A DNA stretch of 64,000 bases from Picocystis sp. L7 (taxonomy: Eukaryota > Chlorophyta > Picocystophyceae > Picocystales > Picocystaceae): positions 124,001 to 188,000 of the forward strand of contig QXJR01000022.1 of NCBI GenBank assembly GCA_020975725.1, written 5' to 3'. The notes below the pieces were generated by a model. That model had not been told where the DNA came from and did not search any database. It worked only from the letters and a program-made list of their open reading frames with translations. The position numbers and the translations under genes are program-made. Position 1 is the stretch's first letter. Each line of letters begins with the position of its first letter. This document shows positions 31,020 through 40,688 of the stretch, in pieces.

Positions 31020-31290
31020 AGTGAGGATTCCCTTGGGCTGGTGGGTCGGTCTGAACCGACAGAGTTCGGCCGATGGATCCAATGGACGAGCGTCTTGATG
31101 GCGGGGGTGCTTGGTGGCGGCTTTTGAGCGTGTAATCGATGTATTCACTCCTGCATGTGAAGTATCCGAGGTCGCATTCGTGCGACCTATCGAGAGCCCG
31201 GCACCAGCCGGTCCGTTCGGGACCGTCGTCCCTGCCTGCCTGCACGATAGAGTTTCTTCTCCCAATAGAGAAGAAACTCCCACAGAGGGA
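31020..31290 (+). repeat. Dispersed repeat, copy 2 (about 270 bp)
   Basis: Same sequence as 10640-10870 with two extra short insertions (around 31107-31120 and 31222-31240). It ends in a clean inverted pair GAGTTTCTTCTC (31250-31261) and GAGAAGAAACTCCC (31268-31281), separated by six bases. It lies about 480 bases upstream of the small cysteine-protein gene. Confidence 0.8.
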
Positions 31291-31765
31291 TCCCTGGACC
31301 CAGGTCTCTCAATATTCTTCCTTTCCTTTCATCCCGATGGGACAGACCGGTGTGGTTCTTCCTTGATTGGAGGGCGGTTCGGTTGGATCGGGAGGGGGAA
31401 ACCCATCGCCAAGGGCACGTGTCGAGGGACGAAGAGAAAAGGCGCGTCTCCATCATTCGCGAATCACGTTCACGTGGTTTGGAGCGCGTGCGACATGGAC
31501 GAACCGAAGGATCGATGCTTGCCCGTCCATCGCGAACCCGTGGCCATGGAAGGTGCGAAGGAAGGAAACGACGAGGTAGAAGGTGGAACGAAGCAAGGAA
31601 GAACGGACGGTGGGTTCGGGGAAGCGATGGACGCGCGGAGGGCTGATGTACGTACGTCTTCGACTTCGCTTGGGATCTGGCGCCGCACCAGCCGGTGCTG
31701 TGCAATCGGAATCGTCTCCCAGGACCAGCCAAGAGCGAGAACGTGATTCAGACGCGTGCAAGACC

Positions 31766-32222
31766 ATGGGATTCGCATCCCACACCGGCGTGTGGGCACA
31801 CACCTTGAAAGACGACGGCAAGACCGTCGACCTGTACTACTGGACGTGCTGCGGACCCAAACATCCGGAATCCATGCGAAAAGACAGCGAATGTCCGCTG
31901 GTCAAAGGTGAGACAAGACGAGGAACGAAACCAGACCACGTGGACGCGGAGGAGGTGAGAAGGATGTGTCGAGAAGACGTCCCCAGGAGAACCGAAGACC
32001 ACCTCCACGTCCACCTGCACACGAACCACGATCCGAGCGCGAAAGAGCGGAAAAAAAAAAGAACGGAGAACGAAACCAGGCGGTGGATCGTGCTGACCAC
32101 GTGGATGGTGCCGCACGACGCTCCGCCGCCTTTCCAAACACGCAGCACAAATGGAAGAAGCGAGGGTGATGCTCCAACAGGGACAGAACCAGAGTCAAGA
32201 GGACGAAAAAATAAATATGTAG
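31766..32222 (+). CDS. Small cysteine-containing protein, unknown function
   Basis: Predicted from splice signals: exons 31766-31907 and 32146-32222 give 72 residues. The intron (238 nt) has donor CAAAG/GTGAGA, branch GTGCTGACC and acceptor CACGCAG. The first exon encodes HTGVWAHTL, then YYWTCCGPKHPES and ECPLVK, a compact Trp/Cys/His pattern that suggests a small metal-binding fold. The second exon adds a short polar helix, AQMEEARVMLQQGQNQSQED. I do not recognise the family. The start ATG at 31766 gives a good N-terminus, but the frame is open further upstream. It is tail-to-tail with the DRM gene 210 bases away. Promoter words of the GAGAAGAAACTCC type occur about 490 bases upstream. Confidence 0.55.
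31908..32145 (+). other. Predicted intron of the small cysteine-protein gene
   Basis: Donor GTGAGA, branch GTGCTGACC and acceptor CACGCAG, all like those of the bHLH intron. Phase 1. Confidence 0.55.
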
Positions 32223-32432
32223 GTACACTAGCAGTGAAGCCCACCGTGGACCGATGCATTCGGCTGCATCCGCGATGGATGGCCCACCGGGACGCATCCA
32301 AGGCAACGACGGAGGCCATGTGCCGTCCCCGCAACCCCGGTGCACGGAGCCAGTTGTACAGAACCACCTGTAAAAGGAATAACTGCCAACGCATAAGAAA
32401 CATCGAAAGAAAGAAAAAAACAGCGAGGCGCC

Positions 32433-34839
32433 TCAGCCAGTCCCACCATGCCTGCCTCTCCTCTCGTGCTCCTCCTTGCACTTGCGCAAGATGGTGACGT
32501 AACTGAAAAACAGGTGTGAATCATCTCCGGAAAAACCGGACCTGCCGCTCCCCTTGTCGCTGGATACCCGGTTCAACATGCTGATGTTCTGGCATGGACT
32601 TCCGCCGATCACCAAATGGATGGGGCCTTTGTTCATGATGTTGCGAATGAAAGCGGTGCTGCTTGGGCCCTTGGATGCGTCCCTGATGTCTACCATTTCT
32701 ATGTGAATGGCACGAGGTGCGTGCTTCTGCATCCAATTCCTCACCACCATCCTCCTTAGCTCGTCCTTCTCGCAGGTGATCACACGATTCAACCTCACGC
32801 CGATCTTGTGCAAGGCAACTAATGCCCCTCCGATGCCATCAAACAGAGACAATACCGTGATGCCCTCTGGAGGTAGCTTCCCTGCCTTCTGCAAGTCCAG
32901 AAACGGCGTCAGCAAGTAGGCGACCGTGTCCACCTGGAACGAGTCTCCCAGCATCTTCCTCCTCTGATGGTCAGTGGTGTGGTATTGGTCGCAGCTTCCA
33001 GTGTGACCCCTCGAGAATCCCATCAGCTCTTCGACCCTCTCCACGGAAAGCACATCGGGCGTGGTTCCTGTTCGGCTAGGCACCAAGTTGTACACGCGTA
33101 TCTTTTTGAGGACGTCCTTCTCCGATGGCTTGTGCAACCGAGTCCCAGGATTGGCTTTGATGTACTGCTTGATCTGAGTGACTGATCGTGGACTCGCACA
33201 GGACAGCCCTACGATTGCCCTCAGACAATTGTCAAACCATGCAGTCGATGCCCACGCCGGCCACGGTCTGTCGGATGGCCAGCCCAAGAACTCCTGGACG
33301 GGCTTGACGGAGACACAAGAGGCATAGGAGGTGATGGGCTTGTGTCCTCGTAGGTTCGTGCAGTAGCATCTTGACCTGGAGGCCGTGGAGAACAGCCCCC
33401 CTGAATTGATGGCTAATAAGGGCTCGTCCCACAAGTTGCTGTGAATGGTGCAGGCAATGTCTAGGTGTGAAAGCAAAAAATCGTTAGCACGGAACTCTTC
33501 AGGAAGTAACGCACTCGAATGGACGCTACCACTGTCTGATCGCTGCATGCTCACCGGTGAACTTCCTTGAAGGCATGAAAACTTGCTCATACAAAAACTT
33601 TGGCCATTCGAACGATGGCTTCTGAAACCGCTTCGATGACATTAGCTGCGCCGGGTCTGTAAACGTCGGACAGCTCATCCTCACCTCAGGGTTCCTGCAC
33701 CAGCTCTCATACGGAGCTAAAAAAATCCTCAGTTGCTCTGCTGTTCTTGTTGGACTGCTTCTGTCTACAGGCCAGCTCATCTTTGGTGCCCTGACTTTCC
33801 TGCGCAAGGACAAGAAGTCACCGTCCTCGTCTGAGGAGGTGAGAAGGTCGATGGTCTCCCAGAAATCTGGAGCACTGGAGCGCGGTGGTTCTATTGGTTG
33901 TCCTGCTTGCCTAAAATCTGTCAAAACATTCTGGATTCTTTTCGGTTTCACGCAAGGCTTTTCTGGCCTGCATTTGTCCAGCAACCTTGCCACATCGAGG
34001 GATTCTTCGTCTGCTCGCGGCCTCTTTTGCAAAGGAGGGACTTCTACAGCAGGAAGGATCGTTGTTTCAGGAGGACTCCCTAGTTCATCTGGTGCGCTCA
34101 GGACGGTGTCAACCGCAGGCTGCTCGGCGCAGATTTCGTTGATGTTTGCAAACTTGGGTTCTCGCTTCTTGGTGTTCTCGATTTCTTGCAGGACTGGTTC
34201 CCTGGGCTCCTGGTTTGACCTCTCCGACTCTGGCATGGTTTGTGCCTCTAGGAGGTTCCAGTTGTTCCTGCCCGGTTCTTGGATCGACAATGACCAGTCC
34301 TCCATGCACAGGTGTGGATTTTCGTGCTTCGCGAGTCTTTTTCGGTGACGACAGAATGGACATCGCCAGAACAACCGCAGCGCCCCGTTTTTTTCTCTAT
34401 GATCACTCCCCCAGAAGAGATCTAGGCATGTTTCGCAGATTCCCGTGGCACAGAAATGATCCCTGGCGAAGGGTTTTCTCCTGCACATCTGATGATTGCA
34501 TTTTTCCACCAGGCAATGTTGAAGTAGTTTTTCTCTTCCACAGCACCTGCACTTCGTGTCTGCATATCCTGGGTAGTCTTTCCTTGGTTTCATCTCCCAC
34601 CGGATCTCTGCGATCTTCTGGCGACACGTCGCGCACAGTTTCAATTGAAAGTGCGGATGGTCGTGTTCTGGTTCGCCGTGTACGTGTTGGGTCCACACCC
34701 GTTGGAAGGCACATTCGTTCCTCGGGATCTTTCTCCGTGCTTCTTGTCCCACCTTGGTTTTGTTGGCTTCCCTTCTTCTTTCTCCCATCCCTTGGTCATC
34801 GAACCATTCCCTTTCGTGCTCCACCTTTGCCTTGGCCAT
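32433..34839 (-). CDS. DRM-type (permuted) DNA cytosine methyltransferase with N-terminal zinc domain
   Basis: Exons 34839-33555 and 33460-32433 give 770 residues. The C-terminal about 350 residues are a DRM catalytic domain in the circularly permuted order of plant DRM2: VEELMGFSRGHTGS (motif IX region), LGDSFQVDTVAYLL (X), VLSLFDGIGGALVALHKIGV (I), CEKDE (II), and IGGSPCQNI with the catalytic Cys (IV), then HLFFSYVTIL. The UBA domains of plant DRMs are absent. Instead residues about 67-160 hold a Cys-rich zinc domain: CATCRQK, CRCCGREKLL, C-x3-CRR, HFCATGICETCLDLFWG and WRCPFCRHR. It resembles the CDCA7-type zf-4CXXC_R1 and, less, the ADD finger of DNMT3. A disordered linker separates the two. 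The expected role is de novo cytosine methylation and gene/transposon silencing. The start at 34839 excludes an upstream GGGAAA repeat. Confidence 0.88.
33461..33554 (-). other. Intron of the DRM-type methyltransferase gene (94 nt)
   Basis: On the minus strand: donor ACCG/GTGAGC, branch GTGCTAACG, polypyrimidine tract TTTTTTGCTTTC, acceptor CACCTAG. Phase 1. It links two frames that are each open on their own side and creates KFTD/IACT, which aligns with plant DRM. Confidence 0.85.
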
Positions 34840-34889
34840 TTCGTTCGTCGACCTCGAGGGGTGAATCACCAGGGGGGATGGCACCCCAC

Positions 34890-34965
34890 CTTCGAGGGAA
34901 AGGGAAAGGGAAAGGGAAAGGGAAAGGGAAAGGAAAGGGAAAGGAAAGGGAAAGGGAAAGGACCC
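34890..34965 (+). repeat. GGGAAA hexanucleotide microsatellite
   Basis: About a dozen copies of GGGAAA with some AAAGG interruptions, 50-125 bases upstream of the DRM start codon; pyrimidine-rich on the sense strand of that gene. Confidence 0.85.
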
Positions 34966-35890
34966 TCGAGCCTTCCCCCCACCCCCCCTTGGTGGTCCGG
35001 GACGAACCCCACCCGCAGACACACCGCACCGGAACAGATGCACCCCCTTTCCCCACCCGCATCCGAGTGGGGGAGGGAGGGTGCAACTGACCCACGGGGG
35101 TGCGTGATGGGTCCCCTTCCCCCTGTGGCAGGGGGAGAGGTCTGGGCGCACGGAAGGAAGCCAGAAGCAAATGAGAAAAGGAACACCAGACCGATGCGAC
35201 ATCCGAGCGGATGCACGGGAAACGGACATGCCTCGACGCACCCGCACTTGGAACGGAAAAACGCCGGGAAAAGCCGCCGATGCGGCCTCGAGAGAGACGG
35301 GGGATCTCGTGCGCAGGAAGAACCACGGTCGGACGTGCACGTGGTCCTGGATCTCCCACCGCGGGCCCGGGATCGATGCGTCGTCGATCCTCGTTGCCCA
35401 GGGTCGAAGGTGGCGCAAGGTCGTGCATGGTGGCACGCTACGTGTGGAAACCGCCGTGGCGTGTGTTGTTGGGAAGGTCCAGGCGAAACCATGAACGCTT
35501 CACCTACCCCCCTTTCGGGGGCACTGGATCCCTGAAGGGGGGCATCTAAAATGCACCCTTCGGATGCACCACCATCCACGTGTCGTGGAATGGAGGATGG
35601 GTTCGGTTGGGGTCTCGGATCTTTCCACCCGGTTCCGAAACGGTGGTCTTTCGGTTTCAACCGTCCCGGATGTCCCTTTCTCACCCCGGACCTGAACCGG
35701 ACAGACCCGATCTCACCCGCACCCATCCACCCCGGGGAACAACCATCCTGCTTTCGACCCCGACGTCCTTCGGGTTCGAACCCGATCCTCCTTCCCTTTC
35801 GAAAGGGAACCCTGCCTTGGGTTGTCCTGGGTTCCCATCCGTCTCGTGCAGATCGTCGTGTTCGTCGCGACGCCGTCGCGCCACACCGCC
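34966..35890. other. GC-rich divergent promoter region
   Basis: Lies between the divergent DRM and plastid HPF genes. Open frames on both strands are composition artefacts. It contains C-run clusters near 34975, an inverted CCCCTTTCGGGGG / CCCTGAAGGGG pair near 35510-35540, and the CCCTTTCGAAAGGG palindrome. Confidence 0.5.
35794..35807. promoter_or_regulatory. Palindrome CCCTTTCGAAAGGG
   Basis: Second copy of the 14-bp palindrome seen before the BRUTUS-like gene, 83 bases before the HPF start codon. Confidence 0.35.
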
Positions 35891-36942
35891 ATGTTGCGCG
35901 CCGCAACCACGCATGCGTTCCAGGTGAGATGCGCGAAAAAGACGTGGAAAGGTCAAGGGAAGAAAGGGAACGACGCCGTCCTGGCGTGGACGGAGATCGG
36001 ACGCCCAGATGCGACGCCTGCGAAGAGGTGGTTGACGTGATCGGACTCCACTGACGTCGGAAACGCACACGTGCTTCCGTGCCGCTTCAGGGATCGGTTT
36101 CCTGCCGCAACGGATCCGCTGCTTCCACGAGAACCGCGCCGAAAACCAAGGTCGTCAGAAAAGGGTGGGGAACCACCACCCTCGTCGCGGAACGTGAAAG
36201 AAACCATGGACAACACCACCTGGGGAATGGTGGTGGGAACAAGACGAAGCAACTGTCCTTCGTCCCTCAAGCCACCAGAAGCGTGTGCCACGGGCTCACC
36301 ACTGCACGCATGGAGATCCACGGAAAGCATCTGGATCTCACCGATGCCATGAAAGACTACATCACCCAAAAAGTAGAACACGCCGTCGAAAAGTACGAAA
36401 GCTTCGTCAAGAAAGTGGATGTCAAGGTTTCCGTCCACGGTGGCGATGCGGGCAAAGGAGCCAAACAGCAGAAGACGGAAGTCACCATCTTCATGAAAAA
36501 GGGAGTGGTGAGGGCCGAGGCAAAGGAAGAAAGCCTGTATGCAAGCGTGGACCTCGTGGCGGATAAGGTCTCCCGGAGGCTCAGAAAGGTCAAAGAAAAA
36601 ACAGGAATCAAGGCAGGAAAGCACAGAGGATCCGCCGTGGTCACCGACATGGTGGATGCAGAAATGGTCGAGGACAACGAGGTCCCCATCTACGGAGAGG
36701 CCCAGCTTCCGAAGGAAGTGGTGAGAACCAAGTACTTCTTCCTAGAAGCGCTCGATGTGGACGAGGCTCTAGAACAAATCAAGAATATCGATCACAGCTT
36801 CTTCGTGTTTCGAGACAAGAAGACCAAAGAGGTACAGGTGCTGTACAAGAGGAACCACGGTGGCTACGGTCTGATCATCCCCATGGATAGTAATGCCCAA
36901 GTGGATGAAGAGGAAGCAGAGCTGTATTCGCAGCCACTGTAA
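35891..36942 (+). CDS. PSRP1: Plastid ribosome hibernation factor, long HPF type
   Basis: Exons 35891-35923 and 36091-36942 give 294 residues. The first exon supplies MLRAATTHAFQ. With the next about 70 Ser/Arg/Gln-rich residues it forms a typical chloroplast transit peptide. The N-terminal HPF/RaiA domain begins at MEIHGKHLDLTDAMKDYITQKVEHAVEKY-like sequence and the long-HPF C-terminal dimerisation domain ends the protein (KYFFLEALDVDEALEQI...FFVFRDKKTKEVQVLYKRNHGGYGLI). In plastids and cyanobacteria this protein binds the 30S decoding region and inactivates or dimerises ribosomes in the dark or under stress. Without the first exon the frame would start only at GTG. The 167-nt intron has GTGAGA, CACTGACG and CTTCAG signals. 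Confidence 0.93.
35924..36090 (+). other. Intron of the plastid HPF gene
   Basis: Donor TTCCAG/GTGAGA, branch CCACTGACG, acceptor CGCTTCAG/GGATCG. Phase 0, inside the transit peptide. Confidence 0.8.
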
Positions 36943-37146
36943 GCGCGGCGTTTGTTCCACGAATGGCCACTTATTCGGGGTCCTATATTCTTATGTAAGT
37001 ACTGCATGACGAGTGTTGGCACTGGATTCCAGTTGTGTTTGAAAAAGGTGCATACGAAAATCTGTGACATGTAGTATCACCTGGGCCGTGGGTGGAGTAT
37101 GACCCAAGGACTCAAACTCCCTGACTGGTGTGCAAGAGCTCGTCGT

Positions 37147-38109
37147 TTAGATACCAGTGTACTCTGAACAAAACAATGCAAGATAGGCTGCAGCAACTAG
37201 CTGAAGGCACCTTTCGTCGGCATAAACGAGGGGTTCCCCATCGACCTGCTCCAACTCTGCCATTGACATGCGATCGAGGCAAATGAGCCGCTCTGAAAAC
37301 GCGGGAAGAAGGTACCTGTTGCGATCCCTTGCATCTTCGTAGATCCACTGGATGAAGTGGACAAAGTCGCTGTACCCCATCCCTTCCTTTCCTTTTCGAT
37401 AGGCCGCTTGTCTTCTCCAATCTTCCCAGGTGAGCATTTTCATTCCCTTACTATCGTCCTCGCAGGCTTGTGTAAAGTTGTCGTTCACAAAGTTTTCCAA
37501 ATCTTCCCGAAATGATGAACTTGCCACGAATCTGAGTTTACACCACTGAAGGAGACAGTTTCCTGTGCTCAACTGCCGTCGAAGCTCCTGCTCCACCTCG
37601 ATATTTGCTTCTTCCAACATGTGAAAGGGGAGATTCACTACCTCGAGCTCCATTTCCCATCGCCTGTTCAAATCCATTGTCGCTGAATACGTCGCTTGGT
37701 CAAGCCTGCCCGCGATCGTGTTTTTTTCCTGTATGGCCAGCGTGTCCACCACCAACCTGGTGCACAGGGCTTCTTCGTGGTCCAGTTCATCCATCGAGTC
37801 CGGTGTACCCTCCTTCTTCTCTTTCGTGTGCGCAATGTCTGCAGTGCGGTACTTCTGGACTTGCCTGTCCTTTATTGTGGAGATGATGTCGGTGTCTGGC
37901 TTTCCTGCCACATCGAGGAGGGTGGCACAGAGCTTGTTCCATTGCCTTGCGGCCAATGCTTGTCGCACGACCTTGGCCATCCTCTTGTTCCTTGCTTTTG
38001 CGTTCGTGATCTGCATCCCACCACGGAAAGTCTTCACCAATTGTTGCTTCCATTCTTGTCGGCCCATCTGTGCCTTGTTGTCCAGCCTGGCCAATGGATC
38101 GTGTCCCAT
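37147..38109 (-). CDS. Hypothetical protein
   Basis: 320 residues from the ATG at 38109 (MGHDPLARLDNK); an in-frame ATG at 38145 is possible. The protein is highly helical and charged throughout, with Trp-rich amphipathic segments (QEWKQQLVKTFRGG, MLTWEDWRRQAAYRKG, FVHFIQWIYEDARDRNRYLLPAF) and a hydrophobic C-terminus (LQLVAAAYLALFC). No transmembrane span, signal peptide or known domain is visible. Codon use and length argue for a real gene, and no antisense frame competes. It is convergent with the plastid HPF gene, with about 200 bases between stops. I cannot name a family. Confidence 0.7.
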   Translation of the reverse strand: MGHDPLARLDNKAQMGRQEWKQQLVKTFRGGMQITNAKARNKRMAKVVRQALAARQWNKLCATLLDVAGKPDTDIISTIKDRQVQKYRTADIAHTKEKKEGTPDSMDELDHEEALCTRLVVDTLAIQEKNTIAGRLDQATYSATMDLNRRWEMELEVVNLPFHMLEEANIEVEQELRRQLSTGNCLLQWCKLRFVASSSFREDLENFVNDNFTQACEDDSKGMKMLTWEDWRRQAAYRKGKEGMGYSDFVHFIQWIYEDARDRNRYLLPAFSERLICLDRMSMAELEQVDGEPLVYADERCLQLVAAAYLALFCSEYTGI

Positions 38110-38149
38110 GGTCTCGATCCTCCCCTCGCTTCCCTTCCAGGGCACCTGG

Positions 38150-40688
38150 TCGTTCCTGCTCGTCCCACCTTATCGAAGGAAGGTACACGTGAAGTGCACA
38201 AAGCTCGTGGACGGGATCCAATGGTGCGTTCGTCCACGGTGGTGGAACCAACACGACTCCAATGGTGTTGCTGTCGAGTCGGACGTTCGAATTCGCGCGT
38301 TTCCCCCCGTCCCCCCGATCCTGCTACAGGGGCGGCACCGGGTGGGAGGGCGAGGGAAGGGTCGATTCGGAAGAAGGGGCGCACACGTTGGCAAGGACCC
38401 CAAAAGGCATGAAGGACGCCCATCCCCACGGACGGGGTTCGAAACAAGCAACGGACCCAAACAACAAACGCGTGGTCCACGGCTCTTTCTGAGAGGTGGT
38501 CGGACGAACGGAAGGAGAAGGTCGGACGGGATGCACCCCCCCCCCCCCCCCCACGTGGACGCTTCCATTCTTCGTAGGGAACCAACGGCACAATCGTTTA
38601 TCGATTCGAAAACGTTCAAGGCGAGAGAAAAACCACGCAGACAAAGATGCCGATGTGTATGGCATGCCAAGACGGAATGCCGGCGGATTGAGGCATGCGC
38701 CACAACGTACACATCTCCGTGTTTCGTTCGTGGTTTACGATGCTTAACTTGGTCGTGTAGTATCGCTTGACAAAAATGCTCCAAGTGCATCGACCAAAGG
38801 AAATCTCGAGGTAGGAACCAAACTAGAAATGAGACACGCTCGTTGGCGGTCTATCACGAGAGTCATTCAAGGCTCCAACCGCTTCAACTTGCTCTTTTCT
38901 ACACTCCATGGTCACCAAAACCATAAGGGAGATACGCACACATTCAAACCTTCTGAGGAGGATGCAAGGCGCCTCGCAAGGGGTTGGAAAGTGAACCATT
39001 ATGCATTCCGGCAGCGCAAAAATAATGTGATGCGAGGCCGGGAGGATTCGTGTAAGACATATTTCATTAAGAAGTCCTTTGCTCAACGTGTTTTGGGTGG
39101 TTAAGGCAACCCTTGCGTTCTTGGTCTGAATACTTGATTTGTTCGTATACATGAACGCCTTAGCCTGAAGCATTTATGGCTGCACCTTCGAGGACGAGAA
39201 ACGCACTCTCCTTCTTTGGAACGTTCACCACGCATGGAAGGTGCAACAAATGCAACGTGCCTCGAAACAACGATCTTACCATACCCATACTTTCTGGTGC
39301 TCGAAGCTCCTCAATATGTTTGCGATATGTATCTTGGTTGAAAGCTTGCGCTAGTCAAGGATTTCGTGTTGGTTTGGCCTCAACGAAGACAAGGCCAAGG
39401 TGCCTACAAATGTGCTTTGCTACTTGGCCTTCGGGGGAATGTCCTACGAGTGATTTTCGAAGCTAGGAACCACCTTGAAGCCGCCCGGTTTGGTCCCGAA
39501 AGAAACGACATGGCTAATGGACACGCTTGCATGCAAGTGCCTATCGCTATTCTTGCTTGCATAATCTTTGCATGCATTTCGTTCCGTAAAAACCCGATTC
39601 ATTGATCAATTTTTAAGTTTCTCAACATGGTGCGAGGATCAATGACCTTCACCCAAGGCATCATTGACCCTGGGCAAACAATAACGCGAACGAAGTTTTT
39701 CGAAACCCGCTCCATTTCGAACGAACGTTTTTTTACTCGGTGCTAATTCGCAAGATGCCAAGTACGAGTCTTTAGGGGAATGATTTGTGGCGGCATCCAT
39801 GCCCCTTTCAAACCCACGTACACTCGTACACTTTGCCCCTCGCTCTCTTGTTTAATGAGAGGCACAATTGGTACGTTGCAAGCACAACCACCCGAGCAAA
39901 GGTTCACCACATTTCCCCCTTGTTGACAATCGGACCCACGGTACAACCACACGACTTGATGCGCACCTATCCGACATGCTTCGTGGAGTTCATTTGCGCT
40001 TTTTAGGGGATTCGCGGCTTCTTGGTTCACCCACGGGAGTGTTTTTTCTTCTCCTTTCGCAGTTCGTTGGTGGGTTTCTGGTTGGGCAGGGGTCGGATTC
40101 TTCCATGGGTCTCTTTGTCTTTCCCATCCGTGTCATGTGGGGATCCACGAGGATGGAAGACCACCTCTGCTTCCCCTTGGGTTTCCCTGATTCACATGGG
40201 TACGAAACCGGATCCATTCCCTTTCCATCCCCCTTTCCACCGGGGTCGCACGTGGGGGTGATTGGACCGCATTCCACGTCTCCCCCTTGTCCCACCACGG
40301 TTGGAGTGGTCGCACCGCGATCCTTGCGCCATCAACGCATCCAAACCAACACGTAACGAAGGCGTGCGGGGAGGTGGAAAAACAAACCGAACGAACGAGT
40401 GGGATCGACACGCGTCGAAGGTCCATCCTGTCGCGAAGGAGCACGCGTGAACACCCGAAGGAAGACCGTACAGCAGAAGGAAGAGGTGAAATACACCGTC
40501 CACCAAGACGGAACACGCGGTCGTGGAAACTCGTCAGGCGACGAGCTGGTGCAACAAATCACGTGTTCAGCGTGGTGAAACAAAGAAAAAACTGCGTGGT
40601 AGATCTTGCCGTCGTCTCGACAGACCCGAGGAAGACGTACCCAACGCGACGTCTACCCACTTGAAGGTCAATCCTGGAAGAACGAACC
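38150..40688. other. Intergenic region: GC-rich ends and AT-rich centre
   Basis: 38150-38700 is a C-rich promoter region with a pure C run. 38750-40000 is AT-rich with no supported gene. 40010-40690 becomes GC-rich upstream of the desaturase. Frames here are short or overlapping shadows. Confidence 0.5.
38537..38552 (+). repeat. Homopolymer C run
   Basis: An uninterrupted run of at least 16 cytosines within the upstream region of the 37147-38109 gene. Confidence 0.9.

Noticed and set aside
33700-34600. Considering the zinc-domain frame and the methyltransferase frame as two genes
   Set aside because: The 94-nt intron has a strong donor, branch site, polypyrimidine tract and acceptor, restores phase, and completes the DRM N-terminal region that aligns with plants.
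34146-36068. Long frames on both strands across the DRM/HPF divergent promoter
   Set aside because: GC-rich shadows passing through the GGGAAA microsatellite and C runs; none has a domain, and they conflict with the two real genes.
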